DNA of 64,000 bases from NCBI RefSeq assembly GCF_021869535.1, contig NW_026262668.1, forward strand, positions 75,041,558 through 75,105,557. The letters run 5' to 3'. The position numbers were made by a program, and so were the translations under genes. The notes under the pieces were generated by a model, which did no database searches, was not told the origin of the DNA, and saw only the letters and a list, made by a program, of their open reading frames with translations. Shown here one piece after another: positions 53,414 through 64,000 of this stretch. The stretch is from Mytilus californianus (taxonomy: Eukaryota; Mollusca; Bivalvia; Mytilida; Mytilidae). Numbering within the stretch: position 1 is the stretch's first letter; each line of letters starts with the position of its first letter.

Positions 53414-56040
53414 AGGACAAAACAGTCATGTGTGGTATTAGTACTTTATCATTCGGTTTTAGAAATTGAAGTCTAATGGTATCATGACCATCTTCGAACG
53501 GAGCTTGTTAATGGTATTCATGGCCACCATCATTTTACATTAAATTTATTAAAAGTCTTTTGGAAAATTCTCAAAAAAAATATTTCAATGTGTTTTAAAA
53601 TTTATATAGCACACTTGTATACTGCAGTTTTTCGTAAATACATTTAAGAAAAAAAAAGTAAGAAATTATACTCTAACACCTAATCACAGCGCTCCAAAGT
53701 TAACTTCCATCACATGCCTTGAGTTCACGAAAGTCCAGTTTAAAGGCTGGGAAATGTTATGCTCAAGTTTTCCATGTAAGTACATAATGTATTTCTCATA
53801 AATATATGCCAATACATCGTTTTCATCGGTAATTCCACATATCATTGTATGGTTTCTATGAATAGTTTATGTTACTTACTTTACAAGGACAATTAAATGA
53901 AAACTGTTCTCTTTTAAACTAAAACTAGAATTGAATCTGACATTGAATTTTACGCATATCCTCATTTGGAGAAGGATTGATTCTGTATCAAACTACATGA
54001 AAATGACTTCAATGAATTGTTGTTATCTATCAATCAAAGTTTTCAATATAGTGTTTTGCGGACTGGTGTTTTTTTTTCTCACCATGCTGTTCTCTGTCCT
54101 TCTTCGACTAATGATTCCGATTGCCTCTCTTTGGTCAATTTTGTTGTTTTCAAAAATGTTTTTCCTTTTCATATTTAGCAAATGAATCGTAATTTGGGCA
54201 TGTATTGTGATACATATTCAAAACGAAAAAAATCAGAAAAAAATAATGCTTCAATGCACCTTTTCATTCAAACATGTTTATTTCATGTATTGTAGATTAT
54301 ATCTACCAGATATATGTAGAGCATCCAACTAAAATCACAATCTTAAGACGTAGATTCTGATATTAAATCGACACCTTGAGTTGTGTTCAAGTCAAAATTT
54401 CTAAACTTTAAAAGTCTAGATTTCGAATTTAAGCACAAACTAGATAAATGAATAATTGAACCACTTACGTTGCGTTTCAAAACTAAAAATTAAAGATTTG
54501 CAAAGTTAATATTTCAGGTAAGTCGATATTCAAGTTTTTGAATGAAGACATATCGATTTTGATAATATAGTGTTCTTTGTCCCTAGATACCTTATAACTA
54601 TACTTTAAAGTCTCCGTTGTCACATGTTATTTATTTTAAATCTTATCATTAAATTTTATTTTATCGTGAACAACTACAAACAATTAAGATTTTTTTTTAA
54701 ACTTGGGTTTCAAGTTATTTAATTGATAAATATATGAAGTTATGGTTACTGCTATGATTAGTGGGCTAGGTTCATTTTCCCTTTCATTGTGTATACATTG
54801 ATTACAGGAGATATGATTATCTGTTTCTTGTTTTCTAAGTATTAGTATCAGTTGTTCGTAAAACTGTTTTAACGCAATGAAATACAACGTTCGATGATAC
54901 CAAGAAGGTGTTCTAAATGAATAAGGACAGAAAACATTAAGAAAAAGATAATAGACGAAAAGATAACAAAGAATTTCTTACCGGTCTTATAGTTTGGGTA
55001 AGTTACAGTCGGTGACAATTTCCCTCTCTCATTGACATGCTGTTAAATGTGCTCAGCCACTTTCATTTTTATCGCTTCAAACTCAAAGAATAAGCTTGAA
55101 TCTGCATTTAGTTTGTTTCTTATTTTTACTTTAAATAATATATTAACAATTAAATGGTTATAATAAGTAATTAAATAAATGATTCTTGATATATGTTATG
55201 AACCGGTGTATGGTATACTTTAAAAGAGACACAGTAGAGGTTAATATTTCTTCATTTTTGTAAAAAAAAAAAAATTTTAAATGATGGCATAAGAATACAT
55301 TACAATAGATCATAACATTCTCCTAATATTGGGCATTGTATTTATAGTTCCGATTCCAACAGGAATCTATCATGTAAATTGGCAATAAATTCTCAAGCAT
55401 TGTACAAAATAAAGATTTAACCTCAAAACGATATTATTTTTTTGCTTTGTCAGCGGGGAAACATATTTGCCCTGGGGTAAGACAGATAATATGCAACACT
55501 TAAGTCTTTGAAGATAGATATAGCAGGAGTTTGCATACACTTGTCAAGGTTTTATAATTCAGTAGTACCAACATCAGCTTTAACCCATCCGGAGAAAGAA
55601 TCTTAATTTTCAAAGATTCTATTACATGTATATGTCTTTTTAATTCTCCCCTATATCAGTTTACCAAAATGTCCAAGACTGACAATAAAGACTTAGGTAT
55701 ACGTTGCAACCAGTAAAAGTAAAATCGCTATTCCAAAGATTATACAATCATGCATTCATAAAAGTTTGAATAATCTGTTTTGCCTTTTAAATTGATAATT
55801 CGTCATTATACTAGACAGTTAAGATAAATGTTTTAAGCATGCTTCCCAAACTTGATAATGTACAGTATATTCAATATATTTGATTTTTTTCAACTAATCT
55901 TTTAGGAAAATATCAAATTATATAGTTCTGGGATTATTCCTCTTCATGATAAGTCATCATTACAATATGTTTTCTGTCATGTATATCCTTGTAACATAAT
56001 TAATGTCACAGTATTTTGTTGATTTAGAATTATAAAAAAA
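53414..56040. other. Intergenic, no gene seen
   Basis: AT-rich, with runs of poly A/T. An 84-codon plus frame at 53931-54185 is hydrophobic by T-richness and has no domain. No repeat copy is recognised. Confidence 0.45.
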
Positions 56041-56139
56041 AACGAGTGATAACGATAATGTACATTGGACACATGTTTTGGGTCTAAATATATAAACAGT
56101 TTGAGAGCGTCCAAAATACATTTAAGGTCAACCTTGCAT

Positions 56140-56305
56140 GATAATGACGCATCACAGAAGCGGAAGATACCAAAGGGATAGTCAAATTCATAAGTCAAAA
56201 ACGAACTAACAAAGCCATGACAAAAAACGAAAATCGACTTAAAGACAAACAACAGGCTACAAAGCAATACATAGAAAACTAAAGACCAAGGAAAACGAAC
56301 ATGCA
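56140..56305 (-). repeat. RT-family 3' tail, minus
   Basis: 'gaagataccaaagggatagt' to 'aagccatgacaaaaaacgaa' is the complement of the tail 'tccctctggtatctt' seen at 41210-41230; related pieces lie at 4275-4345 and 2850-2960. Confidence 0.55.
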
Positions 56306-56891
56306 ACTTTTGTTTTCATACAATTACATAGTTTATTAAATTGATTTTTACCAACAAAATATATCATTTAAATAATGAAAGTACCATTGCACTCACTAAA
56401 TATAAAAGTGACAGTAATGAAATACGTATGATATCCATTTTTGTGCCCTAATAACTTTTGTCGACAATATCGTAAACAAGGGACGCGCAATACCAAAAGC
56501 TGAACAAATAAAACGTTTGAGAGCATACAATATAGAGGGGAGAGAAACAAAAACTGCTTTGATTCTTAATAGATAATTTTGATATCAAAACTACAATGTT
56601 TAGTTGCTTGAAAAGTCTTGGACTCAGAAAAACGATGTTTAGCTGTCATCTTGACAATTAGCCCTGTAACCATTGCTCTACTTCATATCATGTTGTATTA
56701 TTGGATCTAACAGTTGTGTGTGTCTTCTAAAACTAATCTTTCTTTTAATGCTTTATTCTTATACCAACTACGATGGCAAACGTCCATATCAATATCACTT
56801 ACAATTCAGAGATCCAACCCTCCCTCTTTGTCTCTTTAGCAAATAGAATAGTTATAAACTAAACAAAAGCATAGTGTATTATATTTTGCAG

Positions 56892-57236
56892 ATTGCAACT
56901 AATAAGAAACCACAATGTCAAACTCTCAACACAAATTCTGTAACAACATCAGTTTTAAGTCAGAGATAACCGATTCGAACTATGAGGAGGTACCTTCAGA
57001 AAGTCGTTCAACAGAGTACGATGAAATAACATTAGTGTTTAAGGAAGATCCTTCCAAAGATGTCAACATTAAACTACCCAATATTCCACCAAGACGAGCA
57101 GATATTCATAGTCGTCAAACAATTCAAATCTCATCTTGGTTGTTAGCTCTTATCATTATGTTTTCTTTGATTGCAATAATTCTAACAGGTGTAGTTACAT
57201 TCTTCACAGCAAAGAAAATATTACCAGAAACACAGT
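56892..57236 (+). CDS. Gene 2 exon: start codon, cytoplasmic tail and membrane helix
   Basis: A likely acceptor (attttgcag) at 56891 suggests a non-coding exon upstream, so the promoter is probably further left. ATG is at 56915 in the context ccacaATGT and is the first in the exon. The coding part is 322 nt, ends in phase 1 at CAGT|GTAGGT, and holds the tail and helix. The frame stays open for 24 codons past the donor, but these are not needed. Confidence 0.75.
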
Positions 57237-60200
57237 GTAGGTATAAAAGTTTAAATTTGGTAAATGAACATGATCTGCCGACACATAATTTGATATTCGA
57301 CACGATTTAAAATCATCAAACCAATGTCAGTGCGCACGACATATGTTTTAATAACATGTTCGTGTAACTTGGAGATAAAAAGGAGCAAACGTGTTCAATA
57401 TTTAGTTAGTCCCTTTTCGACGACAAACAAATCTGTAAATCAATTTTATCTTTTTAAAGTATTATAAGTAAAATATCTACTCGAATGCATATTAGATATC
57501 GAAATCAGGAAAATAAAAACACTATATTTTTAAGAAGAATGAATATAGAATTTGCTAGTATAAAATTGAGAATGGAAATGGGGAATGTGTCAAAGAGACA
57601 ACAACCCGACCATAGAGCAGACAACAGACGAAGGCCACCAATGGGTCTTCAATGCAGCGAGAAACTCCCGCACCCGGAGGCGTCCTTCAGCTGGCCCCTA
57701 AACAAATATGTATACTAGTTCAGTGATAATGGACGTCATACTAAACTCCAAATTATACACAAGAAACTAAAATTAAAAATGATACAAGACTAACAAAGGC
57801 CAGAGGCTCCTGACTTGGGACAGGCGCAAAAAATGCGGCGGGGTTAAACATGTTTTTTGAGATCTCAACCCTCCCCCTATACCTCTAGCCAATGTAGAAA
57901 AAACAAACGTACAACAGTACGCACAGTAAAACTCAGTTTAAGAGAAGTCCGAGTCCGATGTCAGAATAGGAAACAAAAGAAAATAAACAAAATGACAATA
58001 ATACATAAATAACAACAGACTACTAGCAGTTACTGACATGCCAGCTTCAGACCTCAATTAAACTGAGTATTATTATGCATATTATTTAGTAGTTACATTA
58101 CATGTATGTTTTATCAGAATGCGTAATTTTGATTGACTGACAACATTGTGAGGCACTTCAGTATCAAATTCTATTTCCGTATAAAATACAACAGCTTTGA
58201 CTGCACGTGTTATCCGAGACAATGTTAAAACAAACGAAAAGCTTGATATAACTCGTTAATTTCATGGTTGTAACATAAACATGTAATTATAAGAATTGAA
58301 TGCTTCTTTTTATAATTTGAATGGATTGTAAAAGCGTTGATTGTGTAAACAATTTGAGAATGAAGCGCTACATACACATTGTGTTTCGATCAATTCTTTT
58401 ACAACCCACAAAAGATATAAAAAGAAGCATTCAACTTCGAAATAAAGTCTATACAATGCAGATTAGTTTTTCTGCATGCTACATTTTCTAAATTCTTAGT
58501 TCTAGATGCAGATAAAACAGATTGTTCCTGGTCATTCTGGAGCTCTTGGTCCAAATGCAGTATTACTTGTGGCAACGGAGTACAAGTCAGAATAAGGCAA
58601 CAAATGAATACTACAATGCTATGTAGTTACAATGAAACATTTGACAGTAAGACATGTTCCAGAAGCGCATGTGCAGGTATATTTATGTTCAACATAAAAC
58701 ATTTAACTACCTCTAAAAAGTCCAAATTTGATTTTTAAATATAAAGTAATGTATAAAAAAAGTATCGGTGATATACTTAATTGTATTTAAGCACAAATGT
58801 TATGTAATGAATTAGACCAATTTTGATGCCGCAGCGTTTACAATGAAATTATCATTAACAAAGTATAAGACATCGACGATTTTTCGTTTCCTATTGTTAA
58901 TTTTCCTCTTGTTTGACGGTGATGTTCATTGGCACCATTTTACGGTGTTTATATATCACAACTCGTTCGCTATGCATATGTCTTTTGTGGCGTTTTTTGT
59001 TTCAATGAATATAATCTACGTTTTACTGGTAAATTATAAAGTCAAGGATATCGTTACCACAAATAACTTAAAACCATTACTAAATTCTTCAATAGATACA
59101 AAGATTTAGTTTGGAAGTTTGGCTGTACCCGTAGGAAACTTATTTCAAACGAAATAGCACATCCTCATTATTTCTGAGATGTTATTAACCGAGCCCGGAA
59201 CTTATTTTAAAAGGTTACTAATTCAATACTGTAATTAGATCTTTGAATATTGGTTTTTATTGTTATAAATATTGATTTTGTTATCAGTAAATTGAAATTA
59301 TACTAAATGTTATTGAGATACGCAAATACACTTTCACTTTGGCATTGAGGCTATACGGTCCTTGATTGAACAGAAATTGACAATTTTTGACGTTGGACTT
59401 TTAGCTCTTGATTACATTCCAACTAACACTTACAAACAAAACACGGGTTTATTGTGTATAGAAACTTTCTTTTTCAACTTTACCTTCATAGCATAAGACT
59501 CTGTACTAAATTTATGTGACAAGTCTAGACTTTGCTCAAATCATTTCATTGTAATTTATTACCAGACAAGTTTAGAAATGCAAGTTATACGCCATGTCAG
59601 TTGGAAAGTACTGACTTCTTGGCTGATGTGCGGTATTTCAATATTCTATAATACATTCTTAGACAATTAGAATATAGAACAAGAAGCAGTTGAAGTGTGT
59701 ATTATTTTGCTGTAGATGAACAGTTTACATAAAAGCATTAAAATAAGTATTACATTCTACAATATTCAGATTGCAGCAATGCTAATTTTTGTCTATACAT
59801 TTTTATAGAAAATTGAAACTATTGTTATGATAAAATCGGAGTTCACTTTTGGCGGATTTCATGTTTTGTTTTATATTTTTTACGTTGTGACTCTATACCA
59901 TAGGCTAAACAACTAGGAAAACAAACTCTTTATTATAAAATTTTAAAGACTTGCATCTTAAATGTACTTCTTGCAGCATATGAAATTCTCATCAGTTTTT
60001 ATATTTTGTTTCATGTTATTGAATTTCTTCCCACACATTTATACACAACATCAAAAGGTACGTTTTTAGTAGTTTGTACATGAAGAGCACATGGTTCTTT
60101 ACTCATATTTCAATCATCATGATTATGTACTTAACATCATCCATTAAAAATATTTCATTAATGAAAATGTTTTATATTTCAATAACACCAACGAACATCT

Positions 60201-62408
60201 TTAACCTTGCAAAATAATGTCATTTTTTCTTTAATTTAAAAAATGAAAGTGCATATGATCTTTGTTGACTTATATTTATTATCAGCTTACATTTGGAAGA
60301 ATATTCAACTTAGAAAAATACAATGATGTAATAGTATCTTTCATATCTCTATGCAGGGTTCAATTTTAGTGACTGTCAATCGGCAGAATCGTTAACAACA
60401 AACTGTGTTGAACAGTGTTCGAGCAACAGTGATTGTATGGGACAAATGAAATGTTGTTATAACGGGTGTGGTCATACATGTGAGATATCTAGAAATGGTA
60501 AGTGCAAGAAACATTAAATATACACGATAACAAAGAAGAACAACTAAGGTTTTTTGAAGGAGGTTTCTGATGTCAAAATATTTGTTGAGATTTCCGCTGA
60601 TATAATTCAGGAGTTATGGCCCTTGATTACATTACAACTGACACTAATAAGCGTACCAAAAACACGGTTTTATTGTTGTATTGACACTTGCTTTTTAAAC
60701 TTTACCTTAAAAGCACCCATTTGCATTACACTCCTAATTAAACGTACCACATCTTCTTATTTTTATATAATTGACAAATCTGAATTTTTCTCAAAGCATT
60801 TCATTGTAATTTATTAACAGACAAGTTTAGAAATGCAAGTTATGAGTCATGTTAGTATCAAGGTACTGACTACTTTGCTGATGTGCAGTATTCTGAATAT
60901 TCTATAATACATTCTCAGACAATTCAGAATATAGAACAACAAGCAGTTTAAATGTATTATTTTTTTGCTGTAGATGAACATTTTACATACAAGTATAACT
61001 ATAAGTAGATAAGAAGTAAATTCTACAATATTCAAATTGCTAATTTTTTTCTATACATTTATGTAGAAAATTGAAATTATTGTTATGATGAAAATGGAGT
61101 TCGCTCTTGACAGTTTTTGTGTTTTGTTTTATTTACTTACGCTGTGACTCTCTACCATAGGTTAAACAACTTTAAAAACTAATTTTTCATTATAAAAACT
61201 TTAAAGACTTGCATCTTAAATGTACTTCTTGCAAAACATGAACTTTTTATCAGTTTTTATATTTTTTTTTATGTTATTGAATTTCTTCCCACACATTTTA
61301 TACACAACATCCAATGACACGTTTTCAGATGCTTGTACATGAAGAGCACACGATTGTATTTATACATTATCCATTAAAGATATTTCATTAATGAAAATGT
61401 TTTTATTTGAATTACACCAACGAACATCTTTACCCTTGCAAAGTAATGCCTCTTTTTTAATTTACAAAAGGAAAATGCATATGTTTTTGTTAACCTATGT
61501 TTAGTATCAGCTGACATTTGGAAGAATATATTCAACTTAGAAAAATACAATGATAGTGTGTAAAAGTATCTTTTATATCTCTATGCAGGGTTCAATTTTA
61601 GTGACTGTCAATCGCCAGAATCGTTAACAAGAAGCTGTGTTGAACAGTGCTCGAGCAACAGTGATTGTATGGAACAAAAGAAATGTTGTTTTAACGGATG
61701 TGGTCATACATGTGAGATATCTAGAACATGTAAGTGCCAGAAACATTAAATATACCCGTTAAGGAAGAAGAACAACTAAGGTTTGTTTGAAGAAGTTTCC
61801 GATGACAAAAGATCTGTTTTTGTTGACAAATTCTGCCGATGCTATTCAGGAGAAATGGCCGTTGATTACATTACAACTGACACTCATAGGTGTAACGAAA
61901 ACACGGTTTTATTGTTGTACTGGCACTTTCTTTTTCAACTTTACCTTGACAGCATCGTTTGCATCAGACTATGGACATTTAATTTGGACATATTCAAAAG
62001 CTCCTCATCAAATTGTTTTAGCAATATAACAAAAGACAGATCCCATTGAGCCTGCTAAATACAGTGCAAAATATCAAGAACTTTCATTTTCATTGTTTAA
62101 ACATCATGATGATGTGTTTTAAATTATTTAACATGTTTTTATTTGAAATGCACCAATGAGCCTGTTTAACCATAAAGAGTAATGTTGATTTTTCTTTAAT
62201 TAAAAAAAAGAATTGAAAAAAACAAATAATAGTGTGAAATAGTATCTATCTTATCTCAATGCAGCGACCAACGTTAGTGAATGTCCATCGGCAGGTTTGT
62301 TAATAGCAAGATGTGTTGAACAGTGTTCTAGCAACAGTGATTGTAGGGGACAAGCGAAATGTTGTTATAATGGGTGTGGTCATACATGTGAGGTATTTGG
62401 AACATGTA
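56915..62408 (+). CDS. Gene 2: type II membrane protein with TSP1 and three WAP domains
   Basis: Five exons join in phase 1: 56915-57236, 58512-58676, 60357-60497, 61589-61729 and 62265-62405. They give 303 residues; the last T plus GA of the following relic exon makes TGA (reported end is nominal). Residues 1-74 are polar, with acidic Tyr motifs (NYEEVP, EYDE); 75-97 form one hydrophobic helix (WLLALIIMFSLIAII...); 108-162 are TSP1; 163-303 are three WAP domains. No signal peptide precedes the helix and the Cys-rich part follows it, so the N terminus should be cytoplasmic and the C terminus outside. The WAP exons are close to those of gene 1, so this is probably a chimeric paralogue made from the gene 1 tail and an unrelated membrane exon. 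Expression is unproven. Confidence 0.78.
57566..57912 (+). repeat. 'ggggaatgtgtcaaagagac' repeat, plus, full copy
   Basis: It lies in the first coding intron of gene 2 and is the mirror of 20863-21209. The two copies are very similar, so at least one insertion is recent. Confidence 0.85.
58296..58436. mobile_element. Short MITE with inverted ends
   Basis: 'tgaatgcttctttttat' at the left and 'ataaaaagaagcattca' at the right face each other, and the inner parts ('ggattgtaaaagcgttgatt' / 'caattcttttacaaccc') also pair. Total about 140 bp, in an intron 75 bp before the TSP1 exon. Confidence 0.65.
58512..58676 (+). CDS. Gene 2 exon: TSP1 domain
   Basis: The acceptor is agatgcag at 58511 and the donor GCAG|GTATAT; 165 nt, phase 1-1. 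It encodes DCSWSFWSSWSKCSITCGNG, then a Cys pair and TCSRSAC. It is a TSP1 repeat with the Trp ladder. A second acceptor six bases upstream (ttctag at 58505) would add two residues in frame. Confidence 0.88.
58840..59200 (+). pseudogene. RT-related C-terminal remnant in a gene 2 intron
   Basis: After 59045 the frames read FFNRYKDLVWKFG, then RRKLISNEIAHPHYF, stop, DVINRARN. The block (RR-LIS--IAHP, YGDVINRAR) is one I know from a bivalve RT family. The 88-codon frame before it is partly hydrophobic and unassigned. Confidence 0.45.
60357..60497 (+). CDS. Gene 2 exon: WAP domain 1
   Basis: The acceptor is ctatgcag and the donor AATG|GTAAGT; 141 nt, phase 1-1. All eight Cys are in place (SDCQ, NCVEQC, NSDC, MKCC, NGC, HTC). 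It is closest to the next WAP exon of this gene. Confidence 0.9.
61589..61729 (+). CDS. Gene 2 exon: WAP domain 2
   Basis: The acceptor is ctatgcag and the donor ACAT|GTAAGT; 141 nt, phase 1-1. Eight Cys are present. It lies 1232 bp after the previous WAP exon and shares its flanking intron, so the unit is a tandem duplicate. Most base differences between the two change the protein. Confidence 0.9.
62265..62405 (+). CDS. Gene 2 exon: WAP domain 3
   Basis: The acceptor is tcaatgcag and the donor ACAT|GTAAGT; 141 nt, phase 1-1. Eight Cys are present (ECPS, RCVEQC, NSDC, AKCC, NGC, HTC). Its distance from the previous copy is only 676 bp because the intron unit has lost a block. If spliced to the next acceptor, the frame closes at once with TGA. 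Confidence 0.88.
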
Positions 62409-62494
62409 AGTGCTAGAAACATTAAATATACACGTTAAGAAAACTGTTTAATTTTAGTGAATGTCCATTGTATATCTATTATTTTTTCACGAAA

Positions 62495-62650
62495 TTGTAA
62501 GAGAAAGTGTTGGCTATACGTCCACGAGACAGCAAATAAACGGCATAAACTGCCAAAAGTCAGCGTGATGAAAAGATATCTAAATCAAAGCTGACTATGA
62601 TATGATACACAAGTGATTATGAATTGCTGACTTATTTAAACATTTCTGTT
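62495..62650 (+). repeat. Short dispersed repeat, also at 63725-63830
   Basis: 'gagacagcaaataaac', 'cataaactgccaaaagtcag' and 'atcaaagctga' occur in the same order at both places, about 1.2 kb apart. Confidence 0.65.
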
Positions 62651-62653
62651 TCA

Positions 62654-62757
62654 GGATGTGAAGATGTATGGGAAAATTGCAACATGCACGGCATATATGA
62701 TTTATGCAATAAACTATCCTCCCAAGTATTGTCCAACAAGAAGCGTATTGTGTAAAT
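62654..62757 (+). pseudogene. Relic ShKT exon behind gene 2
   Basis: A good acceptor (ctgtttcag) precedes a stretch coding for Cys-Glu-Asp, Asn-Cys and a further Cys in the ShKT pattern. The join from the WAP 3 exon creates TGA, the C-terminal Cys motif is in another frame, and one of its Cys codons reads Ser. The stretch therefore acts as the stop and 3' UTR of gene 2 rather than as a domain. Confidence 0.6.
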
Positions 62758-62801
62758 AGTTGAATTGTTTTAATTGAACACTAAACATGTTGAATCAATT
62801 T

Positions 62802-62807
62802 AATAAA
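62802..62807 (+). terminator. Polyadenylation signal of gene 2
   Basis: An AATAAA stands about 45 bases after the relic ShKT exon, like the arrangement in gene 1. Confidence 0.5.
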
Positions 62808-62809
62808 AT

Positions 62810-63390
62810 TCGTTATAGTGAACTCCTCTAAATGAATCATGCTCCAAGATGTGACTGCTTTGATACATGTACGTCATTTCCAAACGAAAATTCTTTTTAA
62901 TAATTTAACATCTGTATTATCTTTGCACACACTTTAGGTCAATAGAATTACCATTCAATATCTAAACATTACACATTGGATAATAGCAATGACAAAATTT
63001 AAAGAAAATAATAAAACAACAAAGGTTTTAATAAAATCTAAATTTAGACAGTGCGAAAAAATAATAACTGCTTCAGAGATAAAATGATTAAAAGTATCCA
63101 TCAACAACAAAATAGGGAAATAATTAGCTAGACCTTTAAAAAGTACGAGTACAAAGGACAACATAATCAAATAACTATACTAGTACCCAAAATTAAGCAT
63201 TAACATAACTAGTTTGTTCACAGGTAATATTGCTTCTTTTTATAAACAGAATTTTCTCTTATCATTGTCCATTATGTTCGCCGTGCCATGAAATCAAATT
63301 GCATACTTAAGGATTCTCTTGTATGCCAAACCAAAACCAATCAATGATAAAAATCCTATAATGTTGTAGCACTGCACATTTCTCACTTCC
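62810..63390. other. Downstream of gene 2, no gene seen
   Basis: AT-rich DNA; 'gcttctttttataaacag' near 63232 resembles one end of the MITE at 58296. Nothing else recognised. Confidence 0.4.
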
Positions 63391-63394
63391 AACT

Positions 63395-63625
63395 AGAAAG
63401 TGTGAAACGAAAACTTGGAAGTGAGAAATGTAAAGTTGAAATTGAAAAATGTCCATCTGGAAATGACAATTTTCAACTTGTTTGTGAGAAATGTCATTTA
63501 AAAGTGAGAAACGCCAACTTGAAAGTAAAAAATGTCAACTTGGAAGTGAAAAATGTAAAAATGGAAGTCAGAAATGTCAACTTGGTAGTCAGTAATGATA
63601 ACTTGGAACTAAGAATCAAAACTTA
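63395..63625 (+). repeat. 21-bp minisatellite with an open frame
   Basis: Five clean 21-bp units (63504-63608) of the type 'gtgagaaatgtcaacttggaa' follow looser units from 63395. Because 21 is a multiple of three, one frame stays open for 74 codons (VKNVNLE repeats). No start context or splice sites make it a convincing gene. Confidence 0.75.
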
Positions 63626-64000
63626 GATATGAAAAATGTCAATTTTGAAATAAGACATTTTGATTACAACATATCCATTCCGATCTTTCAAATTAACGCA
63701 ATATAATCGAAACTGTAAAAGGAAATGTGGGCTGTACGTCAATGAGACAGCAAATAAACCTCATAAACTGCCAAAAGTCAGCGTGAGGTCTAGATATCTG
63801 TATCAAAGCTGATTATGATGAAACTACAAAATGGCATTTAAAATCTATTGTATGATCATAGGTTCGAACAGATATATAACAAGCTGGTGTGACTTAATCA
63901 CAAAGTATAATAATTGTAAGTAACGCTTCTGTGACTTTCGTCGGCAGCGAGACAAAATTCGAGTACGTCTTTTCACAAACCTGATTGAAATTATATGAAT

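Larger units (their letters stand above)
59370..62430 (+). repeat. Tandem WAP units of about 1.2 kb
   Basis: 'gattacattacaactgacac' and neighbours occur at about 59414, 60624 and 61862. 'acaattcagaatatagaaca' (or close) occurs at 59663 and 60918. 'ttgcatcttaaatgtacttc' occurs at 59949 and 61209, and 'tcttcccacacattt' at 60026 and 61287. Each unit carries one WAP exon; the third has lost the middle of its intron. Confidence 0.8.

Noticed and set aside
59045..59110. Extra exon of gene 2
   Set aside because: The residues match a retroelement RT end and not an extracellular module, and no acceptor/donor pair in phase 1 surrounds them.

Overview
The window is animal nuclear DNA: AT-rich, with long introns, spliced genes and dense short repeats. 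Several repeats (a family containing 'agatgtggtatgagtgccaa', one containing 'ggggaatgtgtcaaagagac', and the 'cttcggtactgac' family) are ones I associate with mussels of the genus Mytilus, so a marine bivalve is the best guess. No prokaryotic, organellar or viral region is seen, and there is no functional tRNA, rRNA or CRISPR array.

Gene 1 (+, exons from 1991 to 39946, 5' end beyond the left edge) can be assembled from 16 exons with matching splice phases into a 648-residue C-terminal part of a secreted subtilisin/kexin-type proprotein convertase. The order is: C-terminal half of the S8 catalytic domain, P domain, TSP1, an 18-residue linker, two WAP domains, a 13-residue linker, a second TSP1, a second 13-residue linker, and a terminal ShKT domain with a stop and an AATAAA signal. 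The catalytic Asp and His lie outside the window. The oxyanion Asn and the nucleophile Ser are present, but the acidic segment of the furin substrate pocket is changed.

Gene 2 (+, 56915 to about 62406) encodes a 303-residue type II membrane protein: cytoplasmic tail, one membrane helix, TSP1 and three WAP domains. Its WAP exons and their introns are clearly related to those of gene 1. The WAP part looks like a roughly 1 kb genomic unit amplified inside both genes. A relic ShKT exon follows gene 2 but is closed by a TGA at the splice junction and by a frameshift.

The rest is mobile and repeated DNA. By position: a 490-bp-unit repeat (1-780), a three-unit repeat (780-1620), a hAT-like element with 8-bp target duplications (3920-5126), tandem copies of a (TA)n-associated repeat (5666-6740), an element with inverted arrays of a 15-bp motif (6957-8106), two Penelope-like retroelements with GIY-YIG endonucleases and inverted ends (12584-13947, 14437-16302), tRNA-derived SINEs, an inverted minisatellite (27821-28192), a LINE 3' end (28230-29510), a palindromic MITE (34592-35050), many fragments of one RT-containing family, and a LINE with a twin-priming type inversion (46440-49080).

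Taken together, the two genes suggest a locus of secreted and membrane-bound Cys-rich proteins that evolves by shuffling phase-1 exons. One member carries a protease and both carry WAP and TSP1 modules. Any function in immunity, shell or byssus formation is not visible from sequence.
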